A stretch of DNA of 8,236 nucleotides from Lachnospiraceae bacterium (GCA_021199395.1 JAJQIE010000073.1:1-8236), one strand, 5' to 3'; numbered from the stretch's first letter, positions 1-8,075 are shown. Program-made: numbers and translations. The notes: generated by a model from the sequence alone, not told the origin.

Positions 1-359
1 GTCTCCTCTTCTTCTGTCAGAGAAACATCGTACTCGTCCATGTGCTGTCTCGCAAGGATCATTTCCTGCACTGTTTCAACACAGCCCTCTATAACCATAT
101 CGCCAATAGTATAGCCATCGGAATATTCATATAGGAAAGAGTTCTCTCCAAAATAAGAATCATATAAATACTGTGTCTGTGCCTGTGAATAATGCACCGC
201 AAATTTCACCAGTCCGGCAGATACTGTCTCATCGTTTACAGTCATAAGCGCTGCATCCGCGTCAAATGCCTCACCCTTTTTTGAACAGCCTGCAAGCGAG
301 GTCATCACCAGACTCGTACTCAATGCAACCATTACCGCTCTTCTCATTCCCGTATTCAT
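1..359 (-). CDS. Lipoprotein, probable PrsA/SurA-like peptidyl-prolyl isomerase (N-terminal part only)
   Basis: This is the first 119 codons of a gene that leaves the window at its left edge. The start is the ATG at 357-359, supported by a GGAGGAA ribosome binding site at 368-374, 8 nt upstream. The product begins MNTGMRRAV, followed by a short hydrophobic signal peptide and a lipobox LAGC with the lipidated cysteine at residue 25, so it should be an extracytoplasmic lipoprotein anchored in the membrane. The mature N-terminus (ALMTVNDETVSAGLVKFAVHYSQAQ, then a helix-rich stretch ending QEMILARQHMDEYDVSLTEEE) fits the SurA_N-like chaperone part of parvulin-type foldases, where a short strand 'vng..vs' is followed by helices. 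The PPIC catalytic domain would lie outside the window, so the enzyme activity is inferred. A foldase gene next to mfd is, as I recall, a common order in Lachnospiraceae. It has its own promoter. Confidence 0.78.
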   Translation of the reverse strand, partial: MNTGMRRAVMVALSTSLVMTSLAGCSKKGEAFDADAALMTVNDETVSAGLVKFAVHYSQAQTQYLYDSYFGENSFLYEYSDGYTIGDMVIEGCVETVQEMILARQHMDEYDVSLTEEEE

Positions 360-367
360 TAAAATGC

Positions 368-374
368 TTCCTCC
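368..374 (-). promoter_or_regulatory. Ribosome binding site of the lipoprotein gene
   Basis: Read on the minus strand this is GGAGGAA, 8 nt before the ATG at 357-359. It decides the start of the partial lipoprotein gene. Confidence 0.8.
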
Positions 375-403
375 ATTCCATGCATTAAATAATCCATTGA
401 ATC

Positions 404-432
404 ATTATAATCGTTTTCCATTCATATCGCAA
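404..432 (-). promoter_or_regulatory. Sigma-A type promoter for the lipoprotein gene
   Basis: On the minus strand a -35 element TTGCGA (427-432, four of six consensus positions) and a perfect -10 element TATAAT (404-409) are separated by exactly 17 nt. Transcription would start near 397, giving a leader of about 38 nt with the ribosome binding site at 368-374. The promoter suggests that the lipoprotein can be expressed independently of the mfd operon upstream. Confidence 0.65.
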
Positions 433-557
433 CCTCAAAAATCTTTTTTTCAGAAATAATCCTTCGACGGGTTTCAGGCCATACCCAGGCCATGCTGTCC
501 GCCTCAACATCTGCCGCAGACATGTTGATTTTTGCGGTGTGCTCAGGTGAAACGCGA
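433..557 (-). other. Intergenic region between mfd and the lipoprotein gene
   Basis: This stretch lies between the mfd stop and the promoter of the next gene. It holds an imperfect inverted repeat at 505-527 (minus strand arms CAACAT..CTG and CAG..ATGTTG around a CGG loop, with a 2-nt bulge). No run of T follows it, so it does not look like an intrinsic terminator. A tandem GGCCTG pair lies near 475-492. I see no convincing gene or terminator here, so some read-through from mfd is possible. Confidence 0.5.
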
Positions 558-3500
558 TCAGCTGAGGCTTCCAACCGCCGCTACCAGCTCCTGCGCCAGC
601 GGAAGCGCTTCCATCGTATCCTTTCCATTCACGCGCGGACAGGTATAGACAAAGCACGGATTTTTATCAATGATAAACTTGAGTCTGCCTTTGTAATCCT
701 TTAAAAGCCGGTCGATTTTTGTCGTATCGATCCCGGCGTGCTCATACATCAGAAGGCGCATCTCACTGCCCTTCTGAGAGAGCTCCTGAATCCACGCCTC
801 ATGCGCCTGCGCACGCAGCCGCGCCACCGCAAGCAGGTTCTGCACGGATCGCGGCGGTTCCCCAAAGCGATCCAGCAGCTCTTCGAGCATATCGTCGTGC
901 TCCTCCTCGGTGCGGATCGCGGCAATGCGCTTATAGATATCCAGCTTCTGCGCCTCGTTTAGGATATAGCGATCCGGAATGAACGCGTCAATGTTGATAT
1001 CAATTGTGGTTTCAAAACTCTCCCGCTCCGGCTCCCCTCCCTGCAGTTCTTTTACGGACTCATTTAACAGTTTACAGTAAAGGTCGTAGCCGACCGCCTC
1101 CATATGCCCATGCTGCTCGCTTCCCAGCAGATTTCCCGCGCCGCGGATTTCCAGGTCGCGCATCGCGATCCGGAAGCCGCTGCCCAGCTCGGTAAATTCA
1201 CGGATAGCGGAAAGACGTTTCTCCGCGACCTCCCGCAGCATTTTATTACGGCGGTACATCAGGAACGCATAGGCCGTGCGGTTCGACCTCCCCACCCTGC
1301 CGCGGAGCTGATAAAGCTGAGAGAGGCCCATCGTATCCGCGTCATGGATGATCATTGTATTTACATTTGAGATATCCAGTCCTGTCTCAATAATCGTCGT
1401 CGTCACCAGAACGTCTACATCCCCATTAATAAAATCATACATAATCCGTTCCAGCTCATGCTCCTTCATCTGGCCGTGCGCAAACGCGACCCTGGCCTGC
1501 GGAACAAGCGCAGCTACTTTGTCAGTGACCTCTGCGATGGTATTGACACGGTTATATACATAATACACCTGACCGCCTCGTGAAAGCTCACGGCTGATCG
1601 CCTCGCGCACCATTTCCTCGTTATATTCGAGCACATAAGTCTGGATCGGCACACGCTCCTGGGGTGCTTCCTCCAGCACACTCATATCCCGGATCCCGAT
1701 CAGGCTCATATGGAGCGTTCGCGGAATCGGCGTCGCCGTCAGCGTCAGTACATCAATGTCCGTCTTCAGCCGCTTGATCTTTTCCTTGTGCGTCACGCCG
1801 AAGCGCTGCTCCTCGTCAATCACCAGCAATCCCAGATCCTTATACTGTACATCCTTAGACAGCAGCCGATGCGTTCCAATCACGATATCCACCAGTCCGC
1901 GTTTCAAATCCTCCAGCGTTTTTTTCTGCTCCGCGCTCGTGCGGAACCGGCACATCAGATCCACGCGCACCGGAAAATCCTTCATTCGCTGCACAAAAGT
2001 ATTATAATGCTGCTGCGCAAGGATCGTTGTCGGCACAAGATAAGCTACCTGCTTTCCATCCTGCACCGCTTTAAACGCGGCGCGGATCGCGATCTCTGTC
2101 TTTCCATAGCCTACGTCGCCGCAGATCAGGCGATCCATGATTTTTTTACTCTGCATATCATGCTTGACCGCTTCGATCGCCGTGAGCTGATCCTCCGTCT
2201 CCTCAAACGGGAACATTTCTTCAAACTCTCTCTGCCATACGGTATCCTCACTGTACGTAAAGCCCTCCCTGCGCTGCCGTTCAGCATAGAGCTTCACCAG
2301 ATCCTGCGCAATCGAACGAACCGCGGTGCGAACTCTGGATTTGGTACGGTTCCATTCCTGTGTGCCAAGCTTATTCAGCTTAGGCGCCTTCGAGTCTCCA
2401 TCCGCGTATTTCTGGATCACGTCTAGCTGAGTCGCCGGGACATAGAGGTTGCTGCCCCCGGCATACTCAATTTTCATGTAATCCTTTGTGACATGGTCGA
2501 CCTCAACCTTCTCGATCCCCTTATAAACGCCCAGGCCATGATTTTCATGCACGACAAAATCGCCAATCGACAGCTCCGAAAAGCTGCTGATCTGCTTGCC
2601 CTCATAACGTCTCTGTCTTTTGCGCTTTTTCTTCTCCTGTCCAAAAATATCGCTCTCGGTAATCACGACAAATCGGATCAGGGGATACTCATAGCCCCGC
2701 TTCGCGTTTCCATAGGTAACCAGGATTTCCCCAGGCTGCACCTCGCGCTCCTCATCCTCCGTATAAAAGGCCGCCAGTCCTTCTTCTGTCAGATCCTTCG
2801 CCAGACGGTTCCCCCTCGTCCGAGAAGCCGCCAGCAGAATAACGCGATACCCATCGCGCTTCCAGCCCCTGAGATCCTTTACCAGATAATCAAAGCTGTT
2901 GTTGTATGGATTCACCGAGCGGACTGTCAGACTGTATTTACCGGATACCATCCACGGCGTCCGCGCCGTCTCCAGCGTACAAAGCCCCACCGCATTGCGT
3001 CTGCAAATCGCCGCGGCCGTCTCCTGCGCGGAAAACAGCAGCCTGGTCTGCCCCGGCAGCACATAGCCCTTTTCGAGACGGTTTTTCATACTCTCCGAAA
3101 ATTCGAGTTCAACCGCGTCCCCTGCCTCCAGCATCCGATTCGGTTCGTCCAGAAAAATCAGGGTGTCCGGCAGCTCAAAATAATCCAGGAAGCTGGTTTT
3201 CTCCTTTACAAAATAATCTATAAAGCCCTCCATGGAAAGCGGCTCCTGAAATTCCGTGAGCTCGTCCCGACAGTCCTGCAAAAGCTGGCGGATCCTGACC
3301 GCCGCCTCCTGATTCTCATTTCGAAACCCCGTTTCCGCAGTCTTCGCCTCTTTTTCAATGCGATTAAGCGCCCGCTCTCTCGCCGCCCGATCCGGAATCA
3401 GCTCAGCAGCCGGATAGATGCGCACGGCGTCCAGGTTCTCAATGGAGCGCTGGCTCTCCACATCAAAGCTTCGAATCGAATCTACCTCCTCGCCCCAGAG

Positions 3501-4196
3501 CTCAATACGGACAGGGTTTTCTTCCGTCAACGGAAAAATATCGACAATGCCGCCCCGAACCGCAAATTGTCCCGGTGCCTCGACCTGTCCGGCGCGCTCA
3601 TATCCAAGCCGGAGCAGATCCTTTTTCAGCTCTTCGATGTCAACCTCAGCCGCGCTGTCAATTTCCATAATATGAGATTTCCAGTCCTCAAACGGAACCA
3701 TACGGTTCATACAGGCCGCCATCGTGGTGATAATCGTAAGAGGGGAGCGAGGGGGCGCTTCCACAGCAGCTTCCTGCGCGCAGCGCATTGGAATGGAAGC
3801 TGCGTCCTGCCGCCGAGCTTCGCGAGGGGGCGCTTCCACCAGAGCTTTCAATACCTGAAGCCTCTGCTGTTCAAGCAGGTTGCTGTGAATATCCGCCTGA
3901 AAGAAAATGAGATCCTTCGCCGGAAAATACAGGACATTCCGGTCAAAAAAACGATAATTCTCATACATTTCCTTTGCGCGGAGATCGTTGTAGGTAATAA
4001 TGAGCGTGACTGTTCCTCCAGAGGGCGCTTCCATCTCCCTCCTGCGCTGAAATTCCTCCGCCATGCAATACACAAAATGTGATTTCTGCGAATCAATGCA
4101 TCCGGTCACCTGAAGCAGACCGCGGTTTCCCGCGGTCTTTCTGCTAATCTCCTCAAACTCCTCAAGCTGCTGCATGGGTGTCAAAAACGCTTTCAT
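558..4196 (-). CDS. mfd: Transcription-repair coupling factor Mfd with an in-frame repeat insertion
   Basis: Mfd is the ATP-dependent DNA translocase that pushes stalled RNA polymerase off DNA lesions and recruits UvrA for nucleotide excision repair. The 1212-residue product has the family architecture: an N-terminal UvrB-like module (including [18 protein letters not shown]), a CarD-like RNA polymerase interaction domain at about 535-600 ([20 protein letters not shown]), helicase motor motifs with Walker [10 protein letters not shown] at 693-701, DEEQ box at 794-797 and QLRGRVGR at 963-970, and a C-terminal TRCF domain from about 1060. The start at 4196 has an AGGAGT ribosome binding site 37 nt or less after the pth stop. 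It is slightly longer than the usual length of about 1150-1180, mainly because residues 120-150 are encoded by a repeat element placed between the helix ending VLKAL and the strand [11 protein letters not shown] short possible remnant lies at residues 55-59. All motor motifs are intact, so I infer that the protein works. Confidence 0.97.
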   Translation of the reverse strand: MKAFLTPMQQLEEFEEISRKTAGNRGLLQVTGCIDSQKSHFVYCMAEEFQRRREMEAPSGGTVTLIITYNDLRAKEMYENYRFFDRNVLYFPAKDLIFFQADIHSNLLEQQRLQVLKALVEAPPREARRQDAASIPMRCAQEAAVEAPPRSPLTIITTMAACMNRMVPFEDWKSHIMEIDSAAEVDIEELKKDLLRLGYERAGQVEAPGQFAVRGGIVDIFPLTEENPVRIELWGEEVDSIRSFDVESQRSIENLDAVRIYPAAELIPDRAARERALNRIEKEAKTAETGFRNENQEAAVRIRQLLQDCRDELTEFQEPLSMEGFIDYFVKEKTSFLDYFELPDTLIFLDEPNRMLEAGDAVELEFSESMKNRLEKGYVLPGQTRLLFSAQETAAAICRRNAVGLCTLETARTPWMVSGKYSLTVRSVNPYNNSFDYLVKDLRGWKRDGYRVILLAASRTRGNRLAKDLTEEGLAAFYTEDEEREVQPGEILVTYGNAKRGYEYPLIRFVVITESDIFGQEKKKRKRQRRYEGKQISSFSELSIGDFVVHENHGLGVYKGIEKVEVDHVTKDYMKIEYAGGSNLYVPATQLDVIQKYADGDSKAPKLNKLGTQEWNRTKSRVRTAVRSIAQDLVKLYAERQRREGFTYSEDTVWQREFEEMFPFEETEDQLTAIEAVKHDMQSKKIMDRLICGDVGYGKTEIAIRAAFKAVQDGKQVAYLVPTTILAQQHYNTFVQRMKDFPVRVDLMCRFRTSAEQKKTLEDLKRGLVDIVIGTHRLLSKDVQYKDLGLLVIDEEQRFGVTHKEKIKRLKTDIDVLTLTATPIPRTLHMSLIGIRDMSVLEEAPQERVPIQTYVLEYNEEMVREAISRELSRGGQVYYVYNRVNTIAEVTDKVAALVPQARVAFAHGQMKEHELERIMYDFINGDVDVLVTTTIIETGLDISNVNTMIIHDADTMGLSQLYQLRGRVGRSNRTAYAFLMYRRNKMLREVAEKRLSAIREFTELGSGFRIAMRDLEIRGAGNLLGSEQHGHMEAVGYDLYCKLLNESVKELQGGEPERESFETTIDINIDAFIPDRYILNEAQKLDIYKRIAAIRTEEEHDDMLEELLDRFGEPPRSVQNLLAVARLRAQAHEAWIQELSQKGSEMRLLMYEHAGIDTTKIDRLLKDYKGRLKFIIDKNPCFVYTCPRVNGKDTMEALPLAQELVAAVGSLS
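3747..3839 (-). repeat. Repeat element inserted in frame in mfd (one 75-bp unit plus closing box A)
   Basis: On the coding strand the element starts with box A, GTGGAAGCGCCCCCTCGC (3822-3839), and ends with an identical box A (3747-3764). The repeat period is exactly 75 bp. Between them lie GAAGCTCGGCGG, box B GGCAGGACGC (3802-3811) and a long hairpin (3766-3803). The hairpin has 9-bp outer arms GCAGCTTCC/GGAAGCTGC, a 5-bp inner stem TGCGC/GCGCA with a TGC loop, and a one-sided 7-nt bulge (3788-3794). It encodes Mfd residues 120-150 ([10 protein letters not shown], then [21 protein letters not shown]). G+C is 51 of 75 by hand count. The unit has no stop codon in any of the six frames. Related mfd proteins such as that of B. 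subtilis have only a short loop at this point. Confidence 0.9.
4021..4033 (-). repeat. Possible degraded box A remnant in mfd
   Basis: The coding strand reads TGGAAGCGCCC at 4023-4033, identical to 11 nt of box A as found in the mfd element, followed by TC where box A has two more C. It lies in the same reading frame (MEAPS against VEAPP), and GCGCAGGA stands a few bases before it, as it does before box A in the full element. It falls in a loop between a helix and the strand TLIITYN where Mfd normally has few residues. The match is short, so chance is possible. Confidence 0.35.
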
Positions 4197-4233
4197 ATCG
4201 ACTCCTGTTCCGTTATTTTGTTAAGGCTGCTTT

Positions 4234-4806
4234 TCACACAGTCCTGGCATTAAAGCGGTTCATCACCGTCTGCGTATCCTCCGTCAGCAGCATCGCCGCG
4301 GCATCCCCCGCGCGGACAAAAGCGTCCTTCATCGTTTCCCATTCATCTCTCGAAAAATGCCCCAGCACATAATCCGCAAGGTCATAACCCTCCGGTTTTT
4401 CTCCAACTCCGATCTTGATACGTGTAAACGCCTGCGTGCCAAGCTGCAGAATAATGTTTTTCATTCCATTGTGGCCGCCTGCGCTGCCCTTTGCCCGCAC
4501 ACGAAGCTGTCCCGGCGGAAGGCTGATGTCGTCATGGATTACCGTGAGCGCTTCCTCCGGGTCGATTTTATAAAAATCGCAGGCTGCCCGAATACTCTCT
4601 CCGCTCAGATTCATAAAGGTCAGTGGTTTCAGAAGCAGCACCTTCTGCCCCTCTATCCTTCCGCTGCCGCAGAGAGCCTTAAATTTTTCCGTCTCTATCG
4701 AAATACCATATTTGTCCGCCAGACAGTCGATCGCCTCATACCCCGCATTGTGGCGTGTATGCGCATACTGACGTCCCGGATTGCCAAGTCCCGCTATAAT
4801 ATACAT
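4234..4806 (-). CDS. pth: Peptidyl-tRNA hydrolase
   Basis: Pth cleaves the ester bond of peptidyl-tRNAs released from stalled ribosomes, returning free tRNA, in the cytoplasm. The 190-residue product has the usual family length and all signature motifs: GLGNPGRQYAHTRHNAG at 6-22 with the catalytic histidine H19, KPLTFMNLSG at 60-69 with N66, the HDDISLPPG segment with D92, and the SAGGHNGMKNI motif with N113. These correspond to H20, N68, D93 and N114 of the E. coli enzyme. The ATG at 4804-4806 lies inside the end of murF (13-bp overlap) and has a GGAGG core at 4814-4818, seven nt upstream, within murF codons. Translational coupling to murF is therefore likely. The stop lies 37 nt before mfd. 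Confidence 0.97.
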   Translation of the reverse strand: MYIIAGLGNPGRQYAHTRHNAGYEAIDCLADKYGISIETEKFKALCGSGRIEGQKVLLLKPLTFMNLSGESIRAACDFYKIDPEEALTVIHDDISLPPGQLRVRAKGSAGGHNGMKNIILQLGTQAFTRIKIGVGEKPEGYDLADYVLGHFSRDEWETMKDAFVRAGDAAAMLLTEDTQTVMNRFNARTV

Positions 4807-6296
4807 GACAGCTCCTCCAGCTTTGCCACTATTTTTTCAAAATGCATGAAATGGGAGGCTTTCACAAGAATCGTATCGTCTTTTTGAACCAGATCCGGTA
4901 ATTGCGCAAGCAGCGTCTGGAGATTTGGCAGGACAACCGTTTTGATTCCCGCATGAGCTGCAAGGATCCCCTCCGCGATATAAGCGCTCAATGAACCGAC
5001 ACAGATGCACAGATCCATGTCCAGTCCTCCGGCAAACTCCCCTACCTCGCGATGCATCTGTTCCTCCTCATTGCCAAGCTCTCCCATATCGCCGAGGATC
5101 GCCACTCTCCGGCCAAGCCCATCCTGCAGCACTTCAAGCGACGCTTTCATGGATACCGGATTTGCATTGTAGCAGTCGTCGATAATCGTATATTTTTCCG
5201 TATGAATGATGTGGAACCGGCCACTGACCGGCTGCAGGCTCTCAATTCCGGCGCGAATCTCGTCAGGCGTCAGCCCGTACCGCAGGCCGACCGCGGTAGC
5301 CGCAAGCGCATTCATCACCATGTGAATACCGGGAATCGGAATCAAAACGGTAAATGATGTCTTCCCCGCAATACAAATCCGGCATTCGACGCCGTCCAGC
5401 CCCTTCTTCTCAATCCGATCCGCGTAAATATCATTTTCCCCGCCAAGCCCAAAAAATACAGGACGGATTCCCTTTACCACATCGACTGTGATCAGCTTAT
5501 CGTCATCCCCATTTAATATAATATATCCATCCGGGCGAAGGAAATCAAATATTTCCGATTTTGCGCGCAGGACACCGTCCCGGTTTCCCAGAAACTCCAG
5601 ATGACACTGGCCGATATTGGTAATCACACAGGTATCCGGCTTTGCAATCGCCGCCAGCCGGTGCATCTCTCCAAAATGGTTAATTCCCATCTCAAGAACC
5701 GCGATCTGATCCTCCTCCCGCAGACGAAAAATCGTCAGCGGAAGTCCCAGCTCGTTATTAAAATTCCCCGCTGTTTTAAGTGTACGGTACTTCTGCGAGA
5801 GCACTGCGGCAATCATTTCCTTCGTGCTGGTCTTCCCCACGCTGCCGGTCACGCCGACTACCGGAATTGACAGCTGCTCCAGGTAACAGGCCGCCAGCGC
5901 ACCCAGCGCAGCTACTGTGGATTCTACCTTTATGTAATTTCCACACCGAGCTTCGCGAGGGGACGTTTCCACAGCAGCTTCCTGCGCGTAGCGCATCGGA
6001 ATGGAAGCTGCGTCCTGCCCTCGCCGGGAGGCATCCTCGTCCTTAGGACGGGATATTCGTCGAGCTTCGCGAGGGGGCGTTTCCACAATCACACAGAGCG
6101 CCCCTTTTTCCAGAACAGCAGGTATAAAATCATGACCGTCCACGTGCTCTCCTTTAATCGCCGCAAACAGGCAGCCCGGCTCCGCCTTCCGGCTGTCCGT
6201 CGTAATTGAACTGATTTCCCGTTCCCGATCCGCTTCACTCCCGTAATAAATTCCGCCGCAGGCCTTTGCAATACGGCTTAATGTCATATTTTTCAT
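4794..6296 (-). CDS. murF: UDP-N-acetylmuramoyl-tripeptide--D-alanyl-D-alanine ligase MurF with an in-frame repeat insertion
   Basis: MurF adds D-Ala-D-Ala to UDP-MurNAc-tripeptide, the last cytoplasmic step of the peptidoglycan precursor, using ATP. The 500-residue product shows the three-domain Mur ligase layout: an N-terminal domain with TTDSRKAEPGCLFAAIKGE, the ATP-binding loop GVTGSVGKTSTKE at 148-160, NFNNELGLPLT, the central AVLEMGINHFGEM and VITNIGQCHLEFLG motifs, and the C-terminal YNANPVSMKASL and ILGDMGELG motifs. The start is the ATG at 6294-6296 with GGAAGGAT upstream and a 30-nt gap from the transpeptidase gene. B. subtilis MurF has about 457 residues. The excess here is largely residues 71-114, encoded by a repeat element between the strand CVIV and YIKVEST in the N-terminal domain. 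The catalytic motifs lie outside the insertion, so the enzyme is probably active. Confidence 0.96.
   Translation of the reverse strand: MKNMTLSRIAKACGGIYYGSEADREREISSITTDSRKAEPGCLFAAIKGEHVDGHDFIPAVLEKGALCVIVETPPREARRISRPKDEDASRRGQDAASIPMRYAQEAAVETSPREARCGNYIKVESTVAALGALAACYLEQLSIPVVGVTGSVGKTSTKEMIAAVLSQKYRTLKTAGNFNNELGLPLTIFRLREEDQIAVLEMGINHFGEMHRLAAIAKPDTCVITNIGQCHLEFLGNRDGVLRAKSEIFDFLRPDGYIILNGDDDKLITVDVVKGIRPVFFGLGGENDIYADRIEKKGLDGVECRICIAGKTSFTVLIPIPGIHMVMNALAATAVGLRYGLTPDEIRAGIESLQPVSGRFHIIHTEKYTIIDDCYNANPVSMKASLEVLQDGLGRRVAILGDMGELGNEEEQMHREVGEFAGGLDMDLCICVGSLSAYIAEGILAAHAGIKTVVLPNLQTLLAQLPDLVQKDDTILVKASHFMHFEKIVAKLEELSCIL
4811..4818 (-). promoter_or_regulatory. Ribosome binding site of pth inside the murF 3' end
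   Basis: The minus strand reads GGAGGAGC, formed by murF codons for Glu-Glu-Leu near its C-terminus. It fixes the pth start and makes the two genes overlap. Confidence 0.75.
5946..6086 (-). repeat. Repeat element inserted in frame in murF (114-bp unit plus closing box A)
   Basis: Box A occurs at 6069-6086 (GTGGAAACGCCCCCTCGC) and, with one change, at 5955-5972, exactly 114 bp apart. The closing box A carries on into GAAGCTCGG (5946-5954), and GTGGAAA at 5938-5944 may be a further truncated start. Box B is at 6010-6019. The second hairpin (5974-6011) has the same arms as the mfd copy; the two differ over about 50 bp by only two bases, one in the 3-nt loop and one in the bulge. The unit is 39 bp longer than the mfd unit. 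It encodes MurF residues 71-114 (VETPPREARR ... [21 protein letters not shown]) in the same reading frame as in mfd. Confidence 0.9.
6020..6060 (-). repeat. Extra 39-bp palindromic segment inside the murF repeat copy
   Basis: Aligned to the mfd copy, murF has 41 nt here where mfd has 2, a 39-bp in-frame difference encoding ISRPKDEDASRRG (residues 81-93). It contains a hairpin at 6033-6054 with arms ATCC-CGTCC and GGACG-A-GGAT around a TAA loop. Around it, GCGAGGGC (6017-6024 on the complementary strand) can pair with GCCCCCTCGC of box A (6069-6078), leaving two C bulged, so the whole first half of the element can fold into one long stem. Confidence 0.7.
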
Positions 6297-6326
6297 TATT
6301 ATCCTTCCCGCGAATGTATCATCCGC

Positions 6327-8057
6327 TCATTCGATCACAATCGTATCGTCATCATCCGACGTTCCGTCACTGTCTGATGTGCCGTCCGGCCAGGTTGTCT
6401 CATCAGAAATCGTAATCTCAAATTCCGCTTCCCCTGTCGCCACACCGTCCGAATCATCCGTGCTGTCATCGTCTTCGATCCGGTTTGTTTCCGTGGAACC
6501 GTAATCCGAACTGCCAGAAGAAACGCTGTCCGACGCATCCGAAGAATCAGACCCGTATATCACAATAACATCTTCCTCATCGCTGCTGCCAGAACCATCC
6601 GAACTGTCTGAACTGTTTGCTGCATAGGATGTACCGCCGTCCGCCGTACTGTAACCGTAATCCGTCCCGGAGCTGTAGCAGACGACAGGCGTTCCGGCCT
6701 CAATATTCTCGTAGATGGTACGCGCCTGTGCGGTCGGCGTATTGATGCAGCCATGAGAGCCGCTGGTCAGATAGATAGTCCCGCCATAGGTGCTTCTCCA
6801 CGAATCCGCGTCATGAATCCCCACATTTCCGTAGAACGGCATCCAGTAATCCACCGGCGTCTCATAGTCCTCACCCGTCAGTGTCGCGTCCTGCTGTTTA
6901 TAAACTATATAAAAAATCCCTTCCGGAGAAGCATTCCCGGCGCTGGCGTTTCCTGTCACGACCGGCGTTTCCACAAGCAGCTCTCCATCCTTGTAATACC
7001 ACAGCCTCTGATTGGTGTAATCAATCTCCACATAGGTATCGCCAATGTCGTTCGTCCCACGCGTCAGAGCGCTCCTGGTCCACACCGGAGAACGCCCTTC
7101 GGTCTGTCCCGCCAGCAGCAGACTGTACAGCTTTGCAGCCTCTGACTCCCGATCCATCTCCCAGCCATAGGTGACCGCCTCTACATAAACAGTCTCGCCA
7201 TTGGATGTCTCAAAAGGCTCCATTGTACCGATCGTGTCATAGGTATCCGCAAGCGCATCCACCCACGCAGCGACTGAGTCATAGTCAAAGCATGGATTGT
7301 TATCCGCATCCAGAGAAAACCAGTCCATAAAGGTCGCAGAATCCAGCGTCACCACCACATCCCCGCTCATGTAATAATTGATTACCATAGATGCATACTG
7401 ATTGTAAAGGCTCACCTCCTCGATCAGGCTCTCATCCTCCGAAGTAACCTCCGCCGTTGTATAGCACTCCGCCATCTCCAGGTTCAGGCTTTTCTTTCCC
7501 GCACGCACGGCGGTAAGCGCAGCCTCCTGTACTTTTTCTACGTCAAGCTCCGTCCCCTCCGTCTCTGCGACAATTCCGTAAGTGCCGTCCTCCAGAAGAG
7601 CCACATAAGCATCCTCCGGCGCAGTCATCTGATCCTCCTGCATCATAGAGAGCGCAGACACCGCAGCCGCAAGCTTTTCCTCATCATAAGTCACCGACGC
7701 CTCCATGGCATACGTCTGTCCGTCCGAAAAGTAAGCGGGAAGCCACGCCAGAAAGCTTTGTCCTTTTAAAAGCTCCTGCACCTCCCCATCTGAAACATAA
7801 GTATAATCAAACGCCTCCCCGGAAACCGTTTCCTGCTCCTCGTTCCTTCCCGTAATCACAAGGCGGTAATCCTCCGCATCAGCCGCTATCAGTTCCTCCG
7901 CTTCCGCAGCAGTCAGATCCGACACATCTATTCCGTTAATCGAAGTATTCTCCAGAAAATGTGTTGAATAGTGCATACCGATCGCACAGTACATGCCGAT
8001 CACACACAGCAGCAAAACCAGCACAATCCCCAGCAGCCAGACTGTTCGTTTTCTCAT
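6327..8057 (-). CDS. Membrane-anchored L,D-transpeptidase (PG_binding_4 + YkuD)
   Basis: L,D-transpeptidases make 3-3 cross-links in peptidoglycan outside the membrane with a catalytic cysteine, and are insensitive to most penicillins. The product, 576 residues from the chosen start, has a short basic N-terminus (MRKR), a membrane segment at about 6-28, a PG_binding_4 type region (ENTSINGIDVSDLTAAEAEEL, and a second part ending in the YGWEMDRESE motif at 297-306), and a YkuD catalytic domain at about 340-461 (VEIDYTNQRLWYYKDGELLVETPVVTG, then GIHDADSW with H415, and SGSHGCINTP with C437). The last 115 residues form a Ser/Asp/Gly-rich, acidic tail. I chose the ATG at 8055-8057 because AAGGA lies 5 nt upstream and the basic-hydrophobic anchor follows directly. 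An in-frame ATG at 8106-8108 would add 17 residues coded by the repeat array and has no ribosome binding site. The gene is probably first in the operon with murF, 30 nt downstream. Confidence 0.95.
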   Translation of the reverse strand: MRKRTVWLLGIVLVLLLCVIGMYCAIGMHYSTHFLENTSINGIDVSDLTAAEAEELIAADAEDYRLVITGRNEEQETVSGEAFDYTYVSDGEVQELLKGQSFLAWLPAYFSDGQTYAMEASVTYDEEKLAAAVSALSMMQEDQMTAPEDAYVALLEDGTYGIVAETEGTELDVEKVQEAALTAVRAGKKSLNLEMAECYTTAEVTSEDESLIEEVSLYNQYASMVINYYMSGDVVVTLDSATFMDWFSLDADNNPCFDYDSVAAWVDALADTYDTIGTMEPFETSNGETVYVEAVTYGWEMDRESEAAKLYSLLLAGQTEGRSPVWTRSALTRGTNDIGDTYVEIDYTNQRLWYYKDGELLVETPVVTGNASAGNASPEGIFYIVYKQQDATLTGEDYETPVDYWMPFYGNVGIHDADSWRSTYGGTIYLTSGSHGCINTPTAQARTIYENIEAGTPVVCYSSGTDYGYSTADGGTSYAANSSDSSDGSGSSDEEDVIVIYGSDSSDASDSVSSGSSDYGSTETNRIEDDDSTDDSDGVATGEAEFEITISDETTWPDGTSDSDGTSDDDDTIVIE

Positions 8058-8075
8058 ATTATTCCTTCTTTCTCT
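8058..8075 (-). promoter_or_regulatory. Ribosome binding region of the L,D-transpeptidase gene
   Basis: The minus strand reads AGAGAAAGAAGGAATAAT directly before the ATG; AAGGA is the likely Shine-Dalgarno core. Only these 18 nt separate the start codon from the last repeat box A, so any RNA structure formed by the array would sit immediately upstream of the ribosome binding site. Confidence 0.65.

Noticed and set aside
421..524. Small 33-codon open frame on the minus strand (MSAADVEADSMAWVWPE...)
   Set aside because: It has no ribosome binding site, overlaps the promoter of the next gene and shows no recognisable features.
505..527. Inverted repeat after mfd as an intrinsic terminator
   Set aside because: The stem is interrupted, the loop is minimal and no T tract follows on the transcribed strand.
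2493..4082. Long open frame of 529 codons on the plus strand opposite mfd
   Set aside because: It is antisense to a clear mfd gene, has no recognisable domain, and is open because of G+C-rich codon use; the same holds for the 1710-2426 frame and other antisense frames.
6964..6974. GTGGAAACGCC inside the L,D-transpeptidase gene, identical to 11 nt of box A
   Set aside because: It encodes the LVETPVVTG segment expected at this point of YkuD domains, with no box B or hairpin nearby and no extra residues; most likely a chance match.
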